From JAYQKL01 sp038142705 (GTDB lineage: Bacteria > Pseudomonadota > Alphaproteobacteria > RS24): a stretch of 64,000 bases of DNA. This document shows, piece by piece, positions 15,001-19,688 of this stretch; the first letter of the stretch is position 1; the number at the start of each line of letters is the position of its first letter. The position numbers and the translations under genes are program-made. The notes under the pieces are model-generated. The model was not told where the DNA came from and searched no databases. It saw nothing but the letters and a program-made list of their open reading frames with translations. The stretch covers positions 1,798,001 to 1,862,000 of the forward strand of contig OZ244224.1 in NCBI GenBank assembly GCA_965217015.1, read 5' to 3'.

Positions 15001-17273
15001 ACGGCAAGGCGAACAGCCTGTTCTCCATCAACGCAACCACCGGCGTGCTGACCTTCAACGCGGCCCCGGATTTTGAGAATTTGGGGAGTTTGCTAACAAC
15101 TGATGGCGGGGCTGTCAGACTTGCATCTAGCGTGAGTAGCTCACATGGGGTGTTGTTGACGGCTAATAGTGGTTATACAGCGTCTGACTATACAGTGACC
15201 TTCTCGGCAACTGGAAGCAATACTGTGAGTTATACAGCCAGCACCAAAACGATTACGATTGGGCTTGATACATCTACAATTATTTCTGGCTATACCGCGT
15301 CAGCACTGGCGAGCGCGCTGAATGGAAATTCAGAGATTTCGGCAATCTTTACGGCGGCAACTTATGGCGGTGTAACAAGGTTCAAAGCCAGCTCCCACGC
15401 CACACAGATTGACCCGAACAGCTATTACGCCGTCAAAGCCAAGCTGACCGGCGGCAGCAACCAGACCGATACCATTAACATTAAGGTCAATGTGACCAAT
15501 GCGACAGAGCTGAATCTGACAAGCGGCAACACCACCGTGCAAGAGGGTGACCCAATGGCCGTGGTGGAGGCGACAAGCAATAGCGTCTTTAAGGCGTTTG
15601 GTTATACTTTCACCGCAAATAAAGTGATGCCCACGCCACTGAAAATTGAGGTTAAGCTTAATCAGGCAAGTTTCTCATCAAGCTATAATGAGGCAACCAA
15701 TACTTATACCTATGCCGCGACAAACAGCAACTTCCCATATTTAGGTCTGAAATCTCAATTAAGTACTGTTTCGGCATTTTCCAATATTTACACCGTCACG
15801 GGTACGGGCATTGGGGGCAATTTCAGCGCAGGTGTTCACACCACAAATGTTGATGAAGCCGGCGCGCCAAATTATGCCACCATCACCGCAGATGGGCTGA
15901 CGCTCACCGCTGTGAAGGCTGGCGCAGATGGCAATAGCATCTCAGTGGTGATTTCAGAAAACACCGGCCAGACGAATAATATTGTGGTCTCGGTTAGCAG
16001 CAACACCATCACGGTCAGCTATAAAGATATTGACAGCTCAACAGCGGCCAATGCGGCCAATGTGACCAGCATTGTGACCGCGATTAACGCCTCTACCGCC
16101 GCCAGCGCGCTGGTGACGGCATCTGGTACGGGCACCACCAATATCGCCGCTAAGACCTATGCCTTGGCAGGCGCGATAAACGAAATCCCGCTCACAACCG
16201 ATGCGGGCTCGGCAGAGGTGCGCGCCATTGCGGCGGGCGACACCGCACCGGCAGACCCAGGCATATCAACTGGTTCAGCCATCACCAAGCCAAATACCGG
16301 CACAACAGAAACCACGGTGGAAGGCAAATATGGTGACTTTATCTTCACCCGCGCCGCCGATGGCTCTATCACATGGCGCTATGAGTTGGACCATGCCGAT
16401 AGCGATACCATCGGCCTGACCTCCGCTGGTTCAGACGGCACCGACTATGTGAAAGTCGGCTGGAAAGACGGCTCAACCATTAAAGGCGTCAAAACCCTCA
16501 GCGTCACCGTGAAAGGCCGCGATGCGGTGAACGGCGATAGTGGGGGCAGCCCAACAGTTGACAGCACGCTTAGCGGCACCTCTGCTGATGATATTATCCA
16601 AGGCGGTAAGCTGATTGATACCATCACCACCGGTGGCGGTAATGACCTTGTGATTGGTGGCTATGGCGCCGATGTGATTACGCTCGGCACTGGCACGGAT
16701 ACGGTTCTCTATCGCTTTGACCAGACTGGAACGGGACAGGTGAACCGCGCGGCAGATGGTGGGGATACCATCAATAATTTTGACCGCGGCACGGATAAGC
16801 TGGTCTTGATGAACCATGATACGGGCGCTACCGTTGATACGCTGGCAGAGCTCATCGACTCCATCAATGGCACAAATGAAGCCCATACCTCTACAGGTGT
16901 GACCGATGATGGCATCACTATTTCGCTTGTCTTTGATAGCACCGGTGCGATTGTTACAGGTATCTCTATCGCTTTTGGTGGGTCGCAATGGAAAGACCAG
17001 GGCGAAACCACAGGCAGCAATGCGGGCGGTACCCTAACAATCAATTTCAAAACTGATGACCGTATCACAGCATTCGACAATACCAATAACTTCACCGCGA
17101 CTGGCGCGGCGCTGGTGGATGGGGCCAATACAGGCGATGCTTGGAATGCCGCTACCGCCAAATGGAATGGTACTTCGGGGCAGCTTTATAATCTAGAGCA
17201 TGCGCTGGAAGTCTTGTTCGGCGATGATTTGGTTGTCATGGGTGCCGATGATTATTCTTTAACCATTTTGTAA
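3..17273 (+). CDS. Giant VCBS/cadherin-repeat type I secreted protein, 5' end outside window
   Basis: The frame is open from base 3, and the residues before the first in-window GTG (66) match an internal repeat near 2,700 (IDGFAS then VAANET), so the true start lies upstream; 5,756 residues are visible. Order seen: KYVVL-type modules (90-700, 2,790-3,930), cadherin-like domains (1,495-2,210), cadherin_3-like units with FVHDGSE motifs (4,800-6,070), about eight VCBS units with GTYG/GKYG cores ending in NDAP or DDAP (6,860-12,655), more cadherin-like units (12,660-15,500), a last VCBS unit (15,500-16,540), and a short RTX tract with a C-terminal secretion module (16,560-17,273). There are almost no cysteines. 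Proteins of this build are calcium-binding surface adhesins exported in one step by type I secretion; adhesion here is inferred. Odd points are at least twelve copies of a small GNSI module inserted inside other domains, and AT-richer stretches within those inserts. Confidence 0.9.
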   Translation, partial: STNFTTSTTGFDIIDGFASIIVAANETVSVTAASDFGKYVVLAADGTSISLSATATGNVIGQLDSAGASNAVTALAWGVSGLSYASGTLTLTGGSGVSYSAGQRLVYSGTDSGDADATGGAETLDLTINGVSIQDYTTPVTNFTGQTGIQRDGETTGSDNIDAKTFALTQSLSLAAGTSVALTADGTTAVDTTTDGGKFVVYTSSGVELRDYWQTTTGEYLLGQLDSAATAFAWTASGLSNTDLTIASNNIALAAVAAYTQAAQDIHVTGAHSLSTIAGITAVKASGSLSLQGAVRVTYTAVSAGTDGNSITIQLDVDATAGSVTVTGNSIVVGTGSTFSTQQVVNWINNDSEASALVVATLNGNSANIASFNDLTTSLSGGVTGRDTSLAVAGGAIYLPDSDTKISWDASSDIAITADSIIVVVVDDATDTTGTIQAVTALDDSSLSGKIFYVLGEATAAGVVTYNTGTAQTGGALQWQASDKTYNYKITLNPLDDEAPEISGAAQDDITGGGANITFDSATSPTSATVDFAENQSGAIIDLAATDKDTADSGLTWSIVSAADAATKSKAASLFTINSSTGELTFTNPPDFETQGALTTATPTVITLFSVPNTSSYVRLTSKANHHDTDISFNVVAGSTNSVAYNSTTKVVTITTQTSGLSGYNPAGLLTALQGITEVTDAFDIARSGTLRWSSTSVKIRTDSEKHYAVQVKVTDAGGNSDTIDLKVKVTDVNDAPHDITISRAALLSGSREVGTVSAVDQDSGDTHTYELVAGTGDTDNGLFTLNSSTGALTFTNTSGTIPGAGGRKNIGDSYSIRVKVTDADGETYEKIIIIAEGSTFLFNDADNSGGVNGAEKKIYSAGDGTLNENVNASDSPVLIGTIGNEGGDTNFQLTTDSDALDNEDFVLIDGFASTSVAANETASVSATSDGAKYVVLGASGISLKATLATGDKVIGQLDGADASATTGLAWGVSGLSYASGTLTLTGGSGVSYAAGTRVLYIGDGSGNFEAGEVKTFEVVGGQAGGVVNGSINPNFTGREGADASNNTSDTDTRTFSFTGGGITQSTDATPTNVALNLANDKITIESGMTFHSTTGNASQAKTKMVDGTKSTNAQNDYQVHPLTADNKSISFDLSGSSGTDSYVGGSFKFYNRSGSDTDRIDGSIVQFKLNGVTVWQGMLDDDNEDSDSVITLTPGKDVEFDEVVLIFDGGNQNFREIEIFGVETDSARTFDVAAGTLYHTPTGATTKAVTWGATTGLVAQTKGSFVVVVIDDDTDITGTVSVVSALTDSSLTGKKYFVLGQVDPYGVVTTAGVKASVAIDTDLTIAADVEGTGGNEISVAIAVDTGTTGSGVKDIAVDGMAITITLKANGATLTQIAAAINTSTADGYNARAASMIDATVASGQGSETITAAVAATDLTGGTESVTASGSAPTANTTGTQRTDHNLQGKVQGYVITKTITGFTGREDANVNGTDNTDGTFHWSVTKVAVENGNLVLEGIRIYSERDAGSSDSDMVFDVANKTFSGLPGANHFVYVSYDSTSSSWTINSAAARPATGEYYVLGKMNALNDNFIMTARRNLTNETLDHTIPATAEKYQVTLKDVNDAPVLTATGTANIPVTEGAEIVLTEAMLAATDEDAGDKLDVNGDGTIDAGEVRGDFVYTVSNLLKGTIKVGGADATSFTMAQLRAGQVKFVHDGSEQFTIVDGFKTSTRDPSGFTLTISDGNTKNAVSATRVYQLVVTGVNDAPVKVVEAATLNEGATLTLAETHLKHSDADNMRAEVVYTLTGLPSNGHLEFNDGGTWKKILLSGTAGNGEIVKTTFSQADVNGSKIRYVHNGSETTSDSFSYTLSDGTATLDESTFSFTITPVNDAPTQDPETDTPHDWVGQVKTDNPKGDNEVTEGDISEGGTYVLSANDIGVFDPDDTDANVTYTLVTPPSSSSGGGKLQKNTTGDTWVDLAANGTFTLADLKAGKVRFVHDGNTPLNNSSATTPTVSFVYKVADDDNAATANITAEIKVKELNDIPSDPTLGVNRVDPLTAPGSDIATLSTVDEETTDQADFTYALTADTPSNDNEYFTITGRTLKFKSSAELRAAGLELKLEGDNYVIQLTVTDEAVGSETGQTANTKTVTYTLPVRSFDVDWDTATNGVQGAPTDKGVDLGGSLTTNSTGTFNGYVTDATALTIGTFKIDPGNDAQGNAITTGTYEVFIPDQTANDFGKILITGTGQERTIKFATNVENSILKALDDNETLTVTFALEIRYTPAGSSEADGFRRSIETFTVIFTGANEVPQVIDPNLVIFEDISLDGEANGDWTFYDPDTNAKIALSGISASAGAGSTPTAKSLIVDPTNSGYDSTAEEKVAGTYGDLYIKADGTWRYVRDDAKVQAVSRDGNTETFRITVTDTNGGTSAPKDIVITIRGENDAPQFWLNNNANVAIDKATDTTDITMDGAGSNPSGLTEHTDSGTLHADITAGTDQKTSGKWAFGDVDTGAVLRLFVGGFELGEIRVAISTTTNIAYTAAFAASTDAGKFVVLGASGILLKSTLAENDKVLAKISAEGTGFDYNLAGAGLTMDSDSVDLVAGTYITQSLVFQGRYGDLIFSPDGSWDYILNARAEKIAHGEAPSDDFAISVYDQYGARSNIINLSIQVVGTNDAPTELLINGVASATANADDAQNVVTESGYRTDTAARSGDTKTGNFTIVADGATGDEVNAADATGITLGTSLAPSIAQKVIAIGSETLTLTSDVVGEFGNSLALWVVYSDTASNDVTTVWRSGVLTLQIKTGATVNLGQIVTAINNVSHSAAAITATASNASTVITQSNLANGTYGLEGGRAPVSVTLAAARNGVTTPGEVLFMSLDGTAYTINMAYSSSANSSPGRWKLQQSGTTITITFGDATSIGSTSIADQSNDNLVYRLANDDVFKNKIVAISLHNGGLGNLYLGNTYTFGSGTMSSVGLVEPAKDYSANDVAGTPIVFGTLDAADIDRVGTNGRPFSAEDQHTFVILGAATSDTDSSTTADSAVVKTDANGATEDPNPRTLTFEAATARLGNATNGVDITARAPGADGNNIDLKIVVHATNGTSDGVVVVKGSEITITFAEATDATYAKIKTAIEGNTQANALVGVGTVAGSGTQAAGTTDLTGGSGATYLTAFKGTYGTLVVNTYTGHWEYRLDNTDADTRALDGGDTAYDRFRIEVTDEEGAAIVKVVEIVVKGTDDAPVLSVGTTVTLDMTATEEGHRTSPTNDVAASTAKGNFNVTDDDADDADTTDGSAFDSSHIIQAKSIESGADSRDTARTLTTSYTDGTGSGADSAGGVKVQGKYGDLYISADGKWRYVPDDTLKATDTLNKGEVAYDSFSIRVKNTDNSPSGDLFSNVITLKIKLTGEDDAPVVSYKTSRASDGHKTRTEHVTTATATATLAFVDIDDADANADLTIIGQAKGGAGTGSDDNAKADSLAISNFNSTTTIDSGTATITGTYGVFSVTRDNTTGELDWTYTLTNTDTDTNALDQGAVVFDVLSLRVTDDDSNGSTELNSNVLTAAVKITGSNDAPTLVIATGSTNRGSLTEGASGTQTGTFDFADVDTADTNASLTFRGAAQGDGAQTGGTKATLNLGNLIVLTAKTLGTDIHSLKIMMGLGSLGVQSPGGIANGVLHDYRISATTSTTLGAIIDHINGQASLPFTAGLASGATRTETYNGYTANNLSFSGGSLNFKASTTLGDASNHMQVYTKAAGTGGEDYEVVIATSGGSSTGTLAWNSTNKTITISFDSAANATLAKIKAAIEANATVAALVGVTEIAGTQSTTVAAGTYDFEGGNEANKIASLTYATSDTAVNTDLTFTSNAATVEGKYGTFTLTRDDATGELDWSYQLAQSAGNQLNAQNALDGGQTAYDVLTLFVDDDNTSDADPNTAGTQTQRYSTVRTITVKITGSDDAPTLTAKALTGATDTSGDDTFADVQGDFNTATTGMSYTKIDGYDADTATSWAITGEAANTTKSLSTGTSTHAKVGTYGTLFFNKTSGLYTYVVNDAAVEALEAAATDVFALTATDADSQTATAANLTFNITGAHDKPKLTAKAVTGATDTSANDTFSDVQGDFDSSATGLNYTAVDSGDANTATSWAISKKGTASNSLSSVTPTADTTKSLSGGSSSTHKVDGTYGTLYYNSGTGVYAYVVNDAAVEALDANATDIFELTATDADSQTQLANLTFNITGVNDKPVVSGAKTTNEDTAVKITSGDFTFTDPESDDMASITIKSLPTSTHGVLQKTNASGNWVAVAVNDTFTKAQLDGTGSAANQLRFVPAANYNGSPTFTFTATDDNTSAATSATSTFTFTVSAVNDAPVPENIGGGSLRIGDATNNIVLTSKIGVDFTIHPYVSSAIGTATGKVGLGNFNRVNEQYGYNISIAFDTSANITLDKIRTALMSDAKVAEILDVSNVTGAGTTQITAGIRYLNDDGHRAWMLVGDSTNGVLIGTKSGGDWGEDISLAIAIDTATTGSGVKGIAVSGTGDSKAITITLKASGATYLEIAQAIVNPTADGYNGEAAALITAGTPIGGSRTTAMSATSLTNGAGASIWIDEDDDTVAEGKGIVWTDFEFSDPENDGFGHINLTALPASSAGSLWYNDSGTWKKIVASGATGNQIDLGDTKLDNLAKADLGGTGNTPTRSTSKLRFVAEADPDSAENGFFSYTLTDGASSGAQTSAAAKFMVYVKPVDEDNGVVSVAASSFKPGNTLTITHSDDGDGSLYPGTNVTYKFYIYNSDTALISTLESSGTLWKTYTVNHTSAYIPADAIPESAVGKYLYLVASYVDAQGFHEKVGSGGQLISAANSVGFKTGKGTQATLNEQTFSSDTATGLEFETTTGSPTWTLREGATGSFAATSTNFKIDSSGVLKVKSGAVWDFETTPSYSVTVRATIGSNTFDKTVTINVTNVDDELPVIAGTAQSDIVGGGTNITFDSATAPTQVTIDYAENQTGNVIDLAGDDVDSTGETWSLETDAVNGKANSLFSINATTGVLTFNAAPDFENLGSLLTTDGGAVRLASSVSSSHGVLLTANSGYTASDYTVTFSATGSNTVSYTASTKTITIGLDTSTIISGYTASALASALNGNSEISAIFTAATYGGVTRFKASSHATQIDPNSYYAVKAKLTGGSNQTDTINIKVNVTNATELNLTSGNTTVQEGDPMAVVEATSNSVFKAFGYTFTANKVMPTPLKIEVKLNQASFSSSYNEATNTYTYAATNSNFPYLGLKSQLSTVSAFSNIYTVTGTGIGGNFSAGVHTTNVDEAGAPNYATITADGLTLTAVKAGADGNSISVVISENTGQTNNIVVSVSSNTITVSYKDIDSSTAANAANVTSIVTAINASTAASALVTASGTGTTNIAAKTYALAGAINEIPLTTDAGSAEVRAIAAGDTAPADPGISTGSAITKPNTGTTETTVEGKYGDFIFTRAADGSITWRYELDHADSDTIGLTSAGSDGTDYVKVGWKDGSTIKGVKTLSVTVKGRDAVNGDSGGSPTVDSTLSGTSADDIIQGGKLIDTITTGGGNDLVIGGYGADVITLGTGTDTVLYRFDQTGTGQVNRAADGGDTINNFDRGTDKLVLMNHDTGATVDTLAELIDSINGTNEAHTSTGVTDDGITISLVFDSTGAIVTGISIAFGGSQWKDQGETTGSNAGGTLTINFKTDDRITAFDNTNNFTATGAALVDGANTGDAWNAATAKWNGTSGQLYNLEHALEVLFGDDLVVMGADDYSLTIL
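1795..2110 (+). repeat. GNSI-type insert module interrupting a cadherin-like domain
   Basis: About 105 residues separate the two halves of a cadherin-like domain: the first half ends in LTFTNPPDFE and the second resumes at YAVQVKVTD. The insert shows the layout of the recurrent module (strand with LTS, a VAYNS...VVTI strand pair, then a helix-like YNPAGLLTAL stretch). It is visibly richer in A+T than its flanks. Confidence 0.6.
11809..12655 (+). repeat. Tandem pair of near-identical VCBS units
   Basis: Two consecutive units (about 11,809-12,215 and 12,217-12,655) share LTAKA, TGATDTS, DVQGDF, ATSWAI, TKSLS, GTYGTL, YVVNDAAVEAL and LTATDADSQT, making this the closest repeat pair in the first gene. 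The second is longer by an insert near 12,380-12,425. A third close relative lies in another gene at about 26,150-26,500. Confidence 0.75.
15070..15400 (+). repeat. GNSI-type insert module in a second cadherin-like domain
   Basis: It interrupts the cadherin-like domain at the same place as the insert at 1,795: the sequence before is LTFNAAPDFENLG and after it resumes at YYAVKAKLTG. The insert has the VSYTAS...TITIGL strand pair followed by YTASALASALNG, matching the module layout, and is again A+T richer than its surroundings. Confidence 0.6.
16560..17273 (+). other. RTX tract plus C-terminal secretion-type module
   Basis: This is the C-terminal part of the first protein. GGGNDLVIGG and GYGADVITLG are RTX nonapeptides. 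They are followed by LYRFDQTG, GGDTINNFDRG, ISIAFGGSQWKDQGE and a final LEHALEVLFGDD. The same order is found at the C-terminus of the 1,479-residue protein (to 24,128) and once inside it, so it is a transferable module and probably carries the type I secretion signal. Confidence 0.7.
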
Positions 17274-17285
17274 GGTTTTTTGTAA

Positions 17286-19469
17286 ATGGCGCAATTTTCT
17301 ATTACAGCGACCACAACATCTGCGGTCGAGTCTGGTTCTCTGACTTTTAGGGTCAGCTGGGACAGTGCGGTTGCAGCAGATACTATCCTGACATGGAAAA
17401 TCCTCTTCAAAGGGGATTTGCCTGCCGCGCTGATAGATTTTGCTTCTGGTACAAATCTGACGAATGATTTTACGGTTACCGCTGGCACGCAAGCTGGCCA
17501 TCGGGATTTCACCATCAATCTGCAAGATGACACTGTTCGAGAGGCGGTGCAAAACTTCTCAATCGAACTGTCTTTAGGCGCGAGCAACACAAATACCAGT
17601 GCCACAATTGATACCAGCAATCAGGAAGTTGATTTTTCCATTACCGATAATGATAGCTCTGAAAGCTTTGGGTCAAATATTCAATCGGGGGATACGGATA
17701 AAAATGTTTTAACCGCAGCCACAACAGAAGAAACGGAGTTTAGTGGCGGCAGTGGTGATGATAGTTATGTGATTACGCGCTTTCAATATGGCGATGTGAG
17801 CATTGGCGATACATTTGGTAATGACAATATCATCAAATTTGATCAGGGTGTTGAAATCACCGCCATTGCAGAAAGTGGCAACTTTCGTGGGGTTAATGAT
17901 GTCACCCTCACCCTGTCAACGGGTGCGAATATTGTGATTGACTTTCCGGGGGCGGGTAATTTCAAATTCCAACTGGGCAATGGCGCCACAACCGATTATA
18001 CAGGCTTTAAAACTGCGATTGGTGCGACAGGCAGCCTAGGCTCGATAGATTTACCAAATAATTATATTGTCCAGAACACGGTGACACCTCCAGATGTCTC
18101 TGGCAATTCTGCCAGCCCGCCCGAGCGGAGTTTGGCGGGGACGACCAATGACGATATTGTTGGTATCGGGACAGATTTTGATGTCGATGCGAGTGGTGCC
18201 AGTGGAGATGATGCTTATGTAATAACGCGCTTTCAATATGGCGATGTGAACATTGGCGATACATTTGGTAATGACAATATCATCAAATTTGATTGGGGTG
18301 TTCAATTCACCGCCATTGCTGAAACGGGTAACTTCCGTGGAGTAAATGATGTCACCCTCACGCTGTCAACCGGTGCCGATATTGTGATTGCTTTTCCGGG
18401 GGCGGGTAATTTCAAATTCCAACTGGGCAATGGCGCCACCACCGATTATGCAGGTTTCAAAACTGCGCTTGGTACCACAGGCAGCTTGGGCTCTTTGACC
18501 TTGCCAGCCCCTTTCACCGTGCCGACGCCGGGGGTGACGCCGCCACCGCCTGGGGGCAACACCGCGCCGACGGCAGCCAATATCTCCAAATCTTTAGGGG
18601 TCAATGAAAACGCGACATTTGCACAAAGCGATTTCAGCTTTACCGACAGCGATAGCGGCACAGATGGCACTTTCGCCAAAATCAAAATCACCGCATTGCC
18701 CAGCACAGGCGGGGTGTTGGAATATAATGATAGCGGCACATGGAAGACGCTGGCCATCACTGCCACGCAAAGCAGTACAGATTATGAGCTGGCCAATGGC
18801 GAGCTGGCGGTGGCGGATTTATCGAAATTGCGCCTTAACCCCGCTGACACGCATACGGGCACGGTCAGCTTTTCGTTCAAAGTGGTTGATGGTGGCGGGC
18901 TGGCCAGCACCGCGACCTATACCGCCACCGTGACCTATAACTATGTCGCGCCGAATACAGGCAATTTTTATTTCAACTATGAGGCCGATGACCCCAACAC
19001 ACCCAATAATGACGCCGGCTGGGTGCGCTATGATTCAAAAGGCACATCAAGCGCCAGTGATGACATTGTCGCGACCACGCAAAGCATAGCCGGCAATGAT
19101 TTGGTGATATTAGATGGCGATATTCCGGCCAATCTGCCAGTGGTGGATTTCAGCGCGGGTGATGATATTTACAACATTACCTCTGGGCTTGGGGAAAACA
19201 TCACCATTCAGGATATTTTTGCCAATGGCACAGGCTTTGATGTCATTCGTTTTGATGATGATGTCAGCTTCGTCAATGTGAGCGGGAGCAAGAAATATAC
19301 AGAGCTTAGCCTGCCCGGCTCAACCGACACAGCGCAATTGAGTTTGCGGGTGAACACCGATGTTGATGTCACCGTTAAATTTCCGGAGGCGGATTTCCGC
19401 TTCCAGATTGGCGATGATGGCAGTTTGATGGATTATGACGCGTTTTTGGTTTATCTCGACGCGCTTTAA
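17286..19469 (+). CDS. Calx-beta/cadherin-like secreted repeat protein
   Basis: 727 residues without a signal peptide. The N-terminus (about 1-125) is Calx-beta-like (VESGSLTFRV, then DDTVREAVQNFSI). Two copies of a 150-residue unit follow with core YVITRFQYGDV, NIIKFD and FKFQLGNG. A proline-rich linker leads to a cadherin-like domain (about 430-560), and a degenerate third unit closes the protein (DDIYNITSG, FRFQIGDDG). The start lies 12 bp after the previous stop, and the only Shine-Dalgarno candidate (AAGG, 17,272-17,275) overlaps that stop, so translation is probably coupled. It shares N-terminal and unit architecture with the gene at 24,174. Export by type I secretion is inferred; there are few classical RTX nonapeptides. 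Confidence 0.85.
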   Translation: MAQFSITATTTSAVESGSLTFRVSWDSAVAADTILTWKILFKGDLPAALIDFASGTNLTNDFTVTAGTQAGHRDFTINLQDDTVREAVQNFSIELSLGASNTNTSATIDTSNQEVDFSITDNDSSESFGSNIQSGDTDKNVLTAATTEETEFSGGSGDDSYVITRFQYGDVSIGDTFGNDNIIKFDQGVEITAIAESGNFRGVNDVTLTLSTGANIVIDFPGAGNFKFQLGNGATTDYTGFKTAIGATGSLGSIDLPNNYIVQNTVTPPDVSGNSASPPERSLAGTTNDDIVGIGTDFDVDASGASGDDAYVITRFQYGDVNIGDTFGNDNIIKFDWGVQFTAIAETGNFRGVNDVTLTLSTGADIVIAFPGAGNFKFQLGNGATTDYAGFKTALGTTGSLGSLTLPAPFTVPTPGVTPPPPGGNTAPTAANISKSLGVNENATFAQSDFSFTDSDSGTDGTFAKIKITALPSTGGVLEYNDSGTWKTLAITATQSSTDYELANGELAVADLSKLRLNPADTHTGTVSFSFKVVDGGGLASTATYTATVTYNYVAPNTGNFYFNYEADDPNTPNNDAGWVRYDSKGTSSASDDIVATTQSIAGNDLVILDGDIPANLPVVDFSAGDDIYNITSGLGENITIQDIFANGTGFDVIRFDDDVSFVNVSGSKKYTELSLPGSTDTAQLSLRVNTDVDVTVKFPEADFRFQIGDDGSLMDYDAFLVYLDAL
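17742..18510 (+). repeat. Two 450-bp repeats (150-residue ITRFQ unit)
   Basis: Two direct copies are offset by exactly 450 bp (CGCGCTTTCAATATGGCGAT at 17,777 and 18,227). Long stretches are nearly identical at the DNA level. The unit has motifs DDxYVITRFQYGDV, FGNDNIIKFD, VTLTLSTGA and FKFQLGNGATTDY. The same unit, again at 450-bp spacing, occurs in the gene at 24,174. Confidence 0.85.
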
Positions 19470-19688
19470 CGCCTAAAACCGTCTCTGGTTGGGGGGGCAA
19501 AACGGTCTGGTTGCGTTAAATTTTACCAGATTTATCAGGCAGATATTGCCGGATAGATTTAATGTGTTTTTTTGTGTTTAAGGGCTTGCCAAATGTGTGG
19601 CGTTTTGTTTTAGTAAATGTTCAGGTGCGCAAAAAGCGCCCGTAAAAATAATAACTGAGCCTAATAAAAAGAAGAAGGAGAGCTCATC

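Noticed and set aside
19470..19688. Possible terminator between the second and third secreted-protein genes
   Set aside because: Only short, weak inverted repeats (for example GCGC-AAAAA-GCGC) without a T-run. Not reported as a feature.
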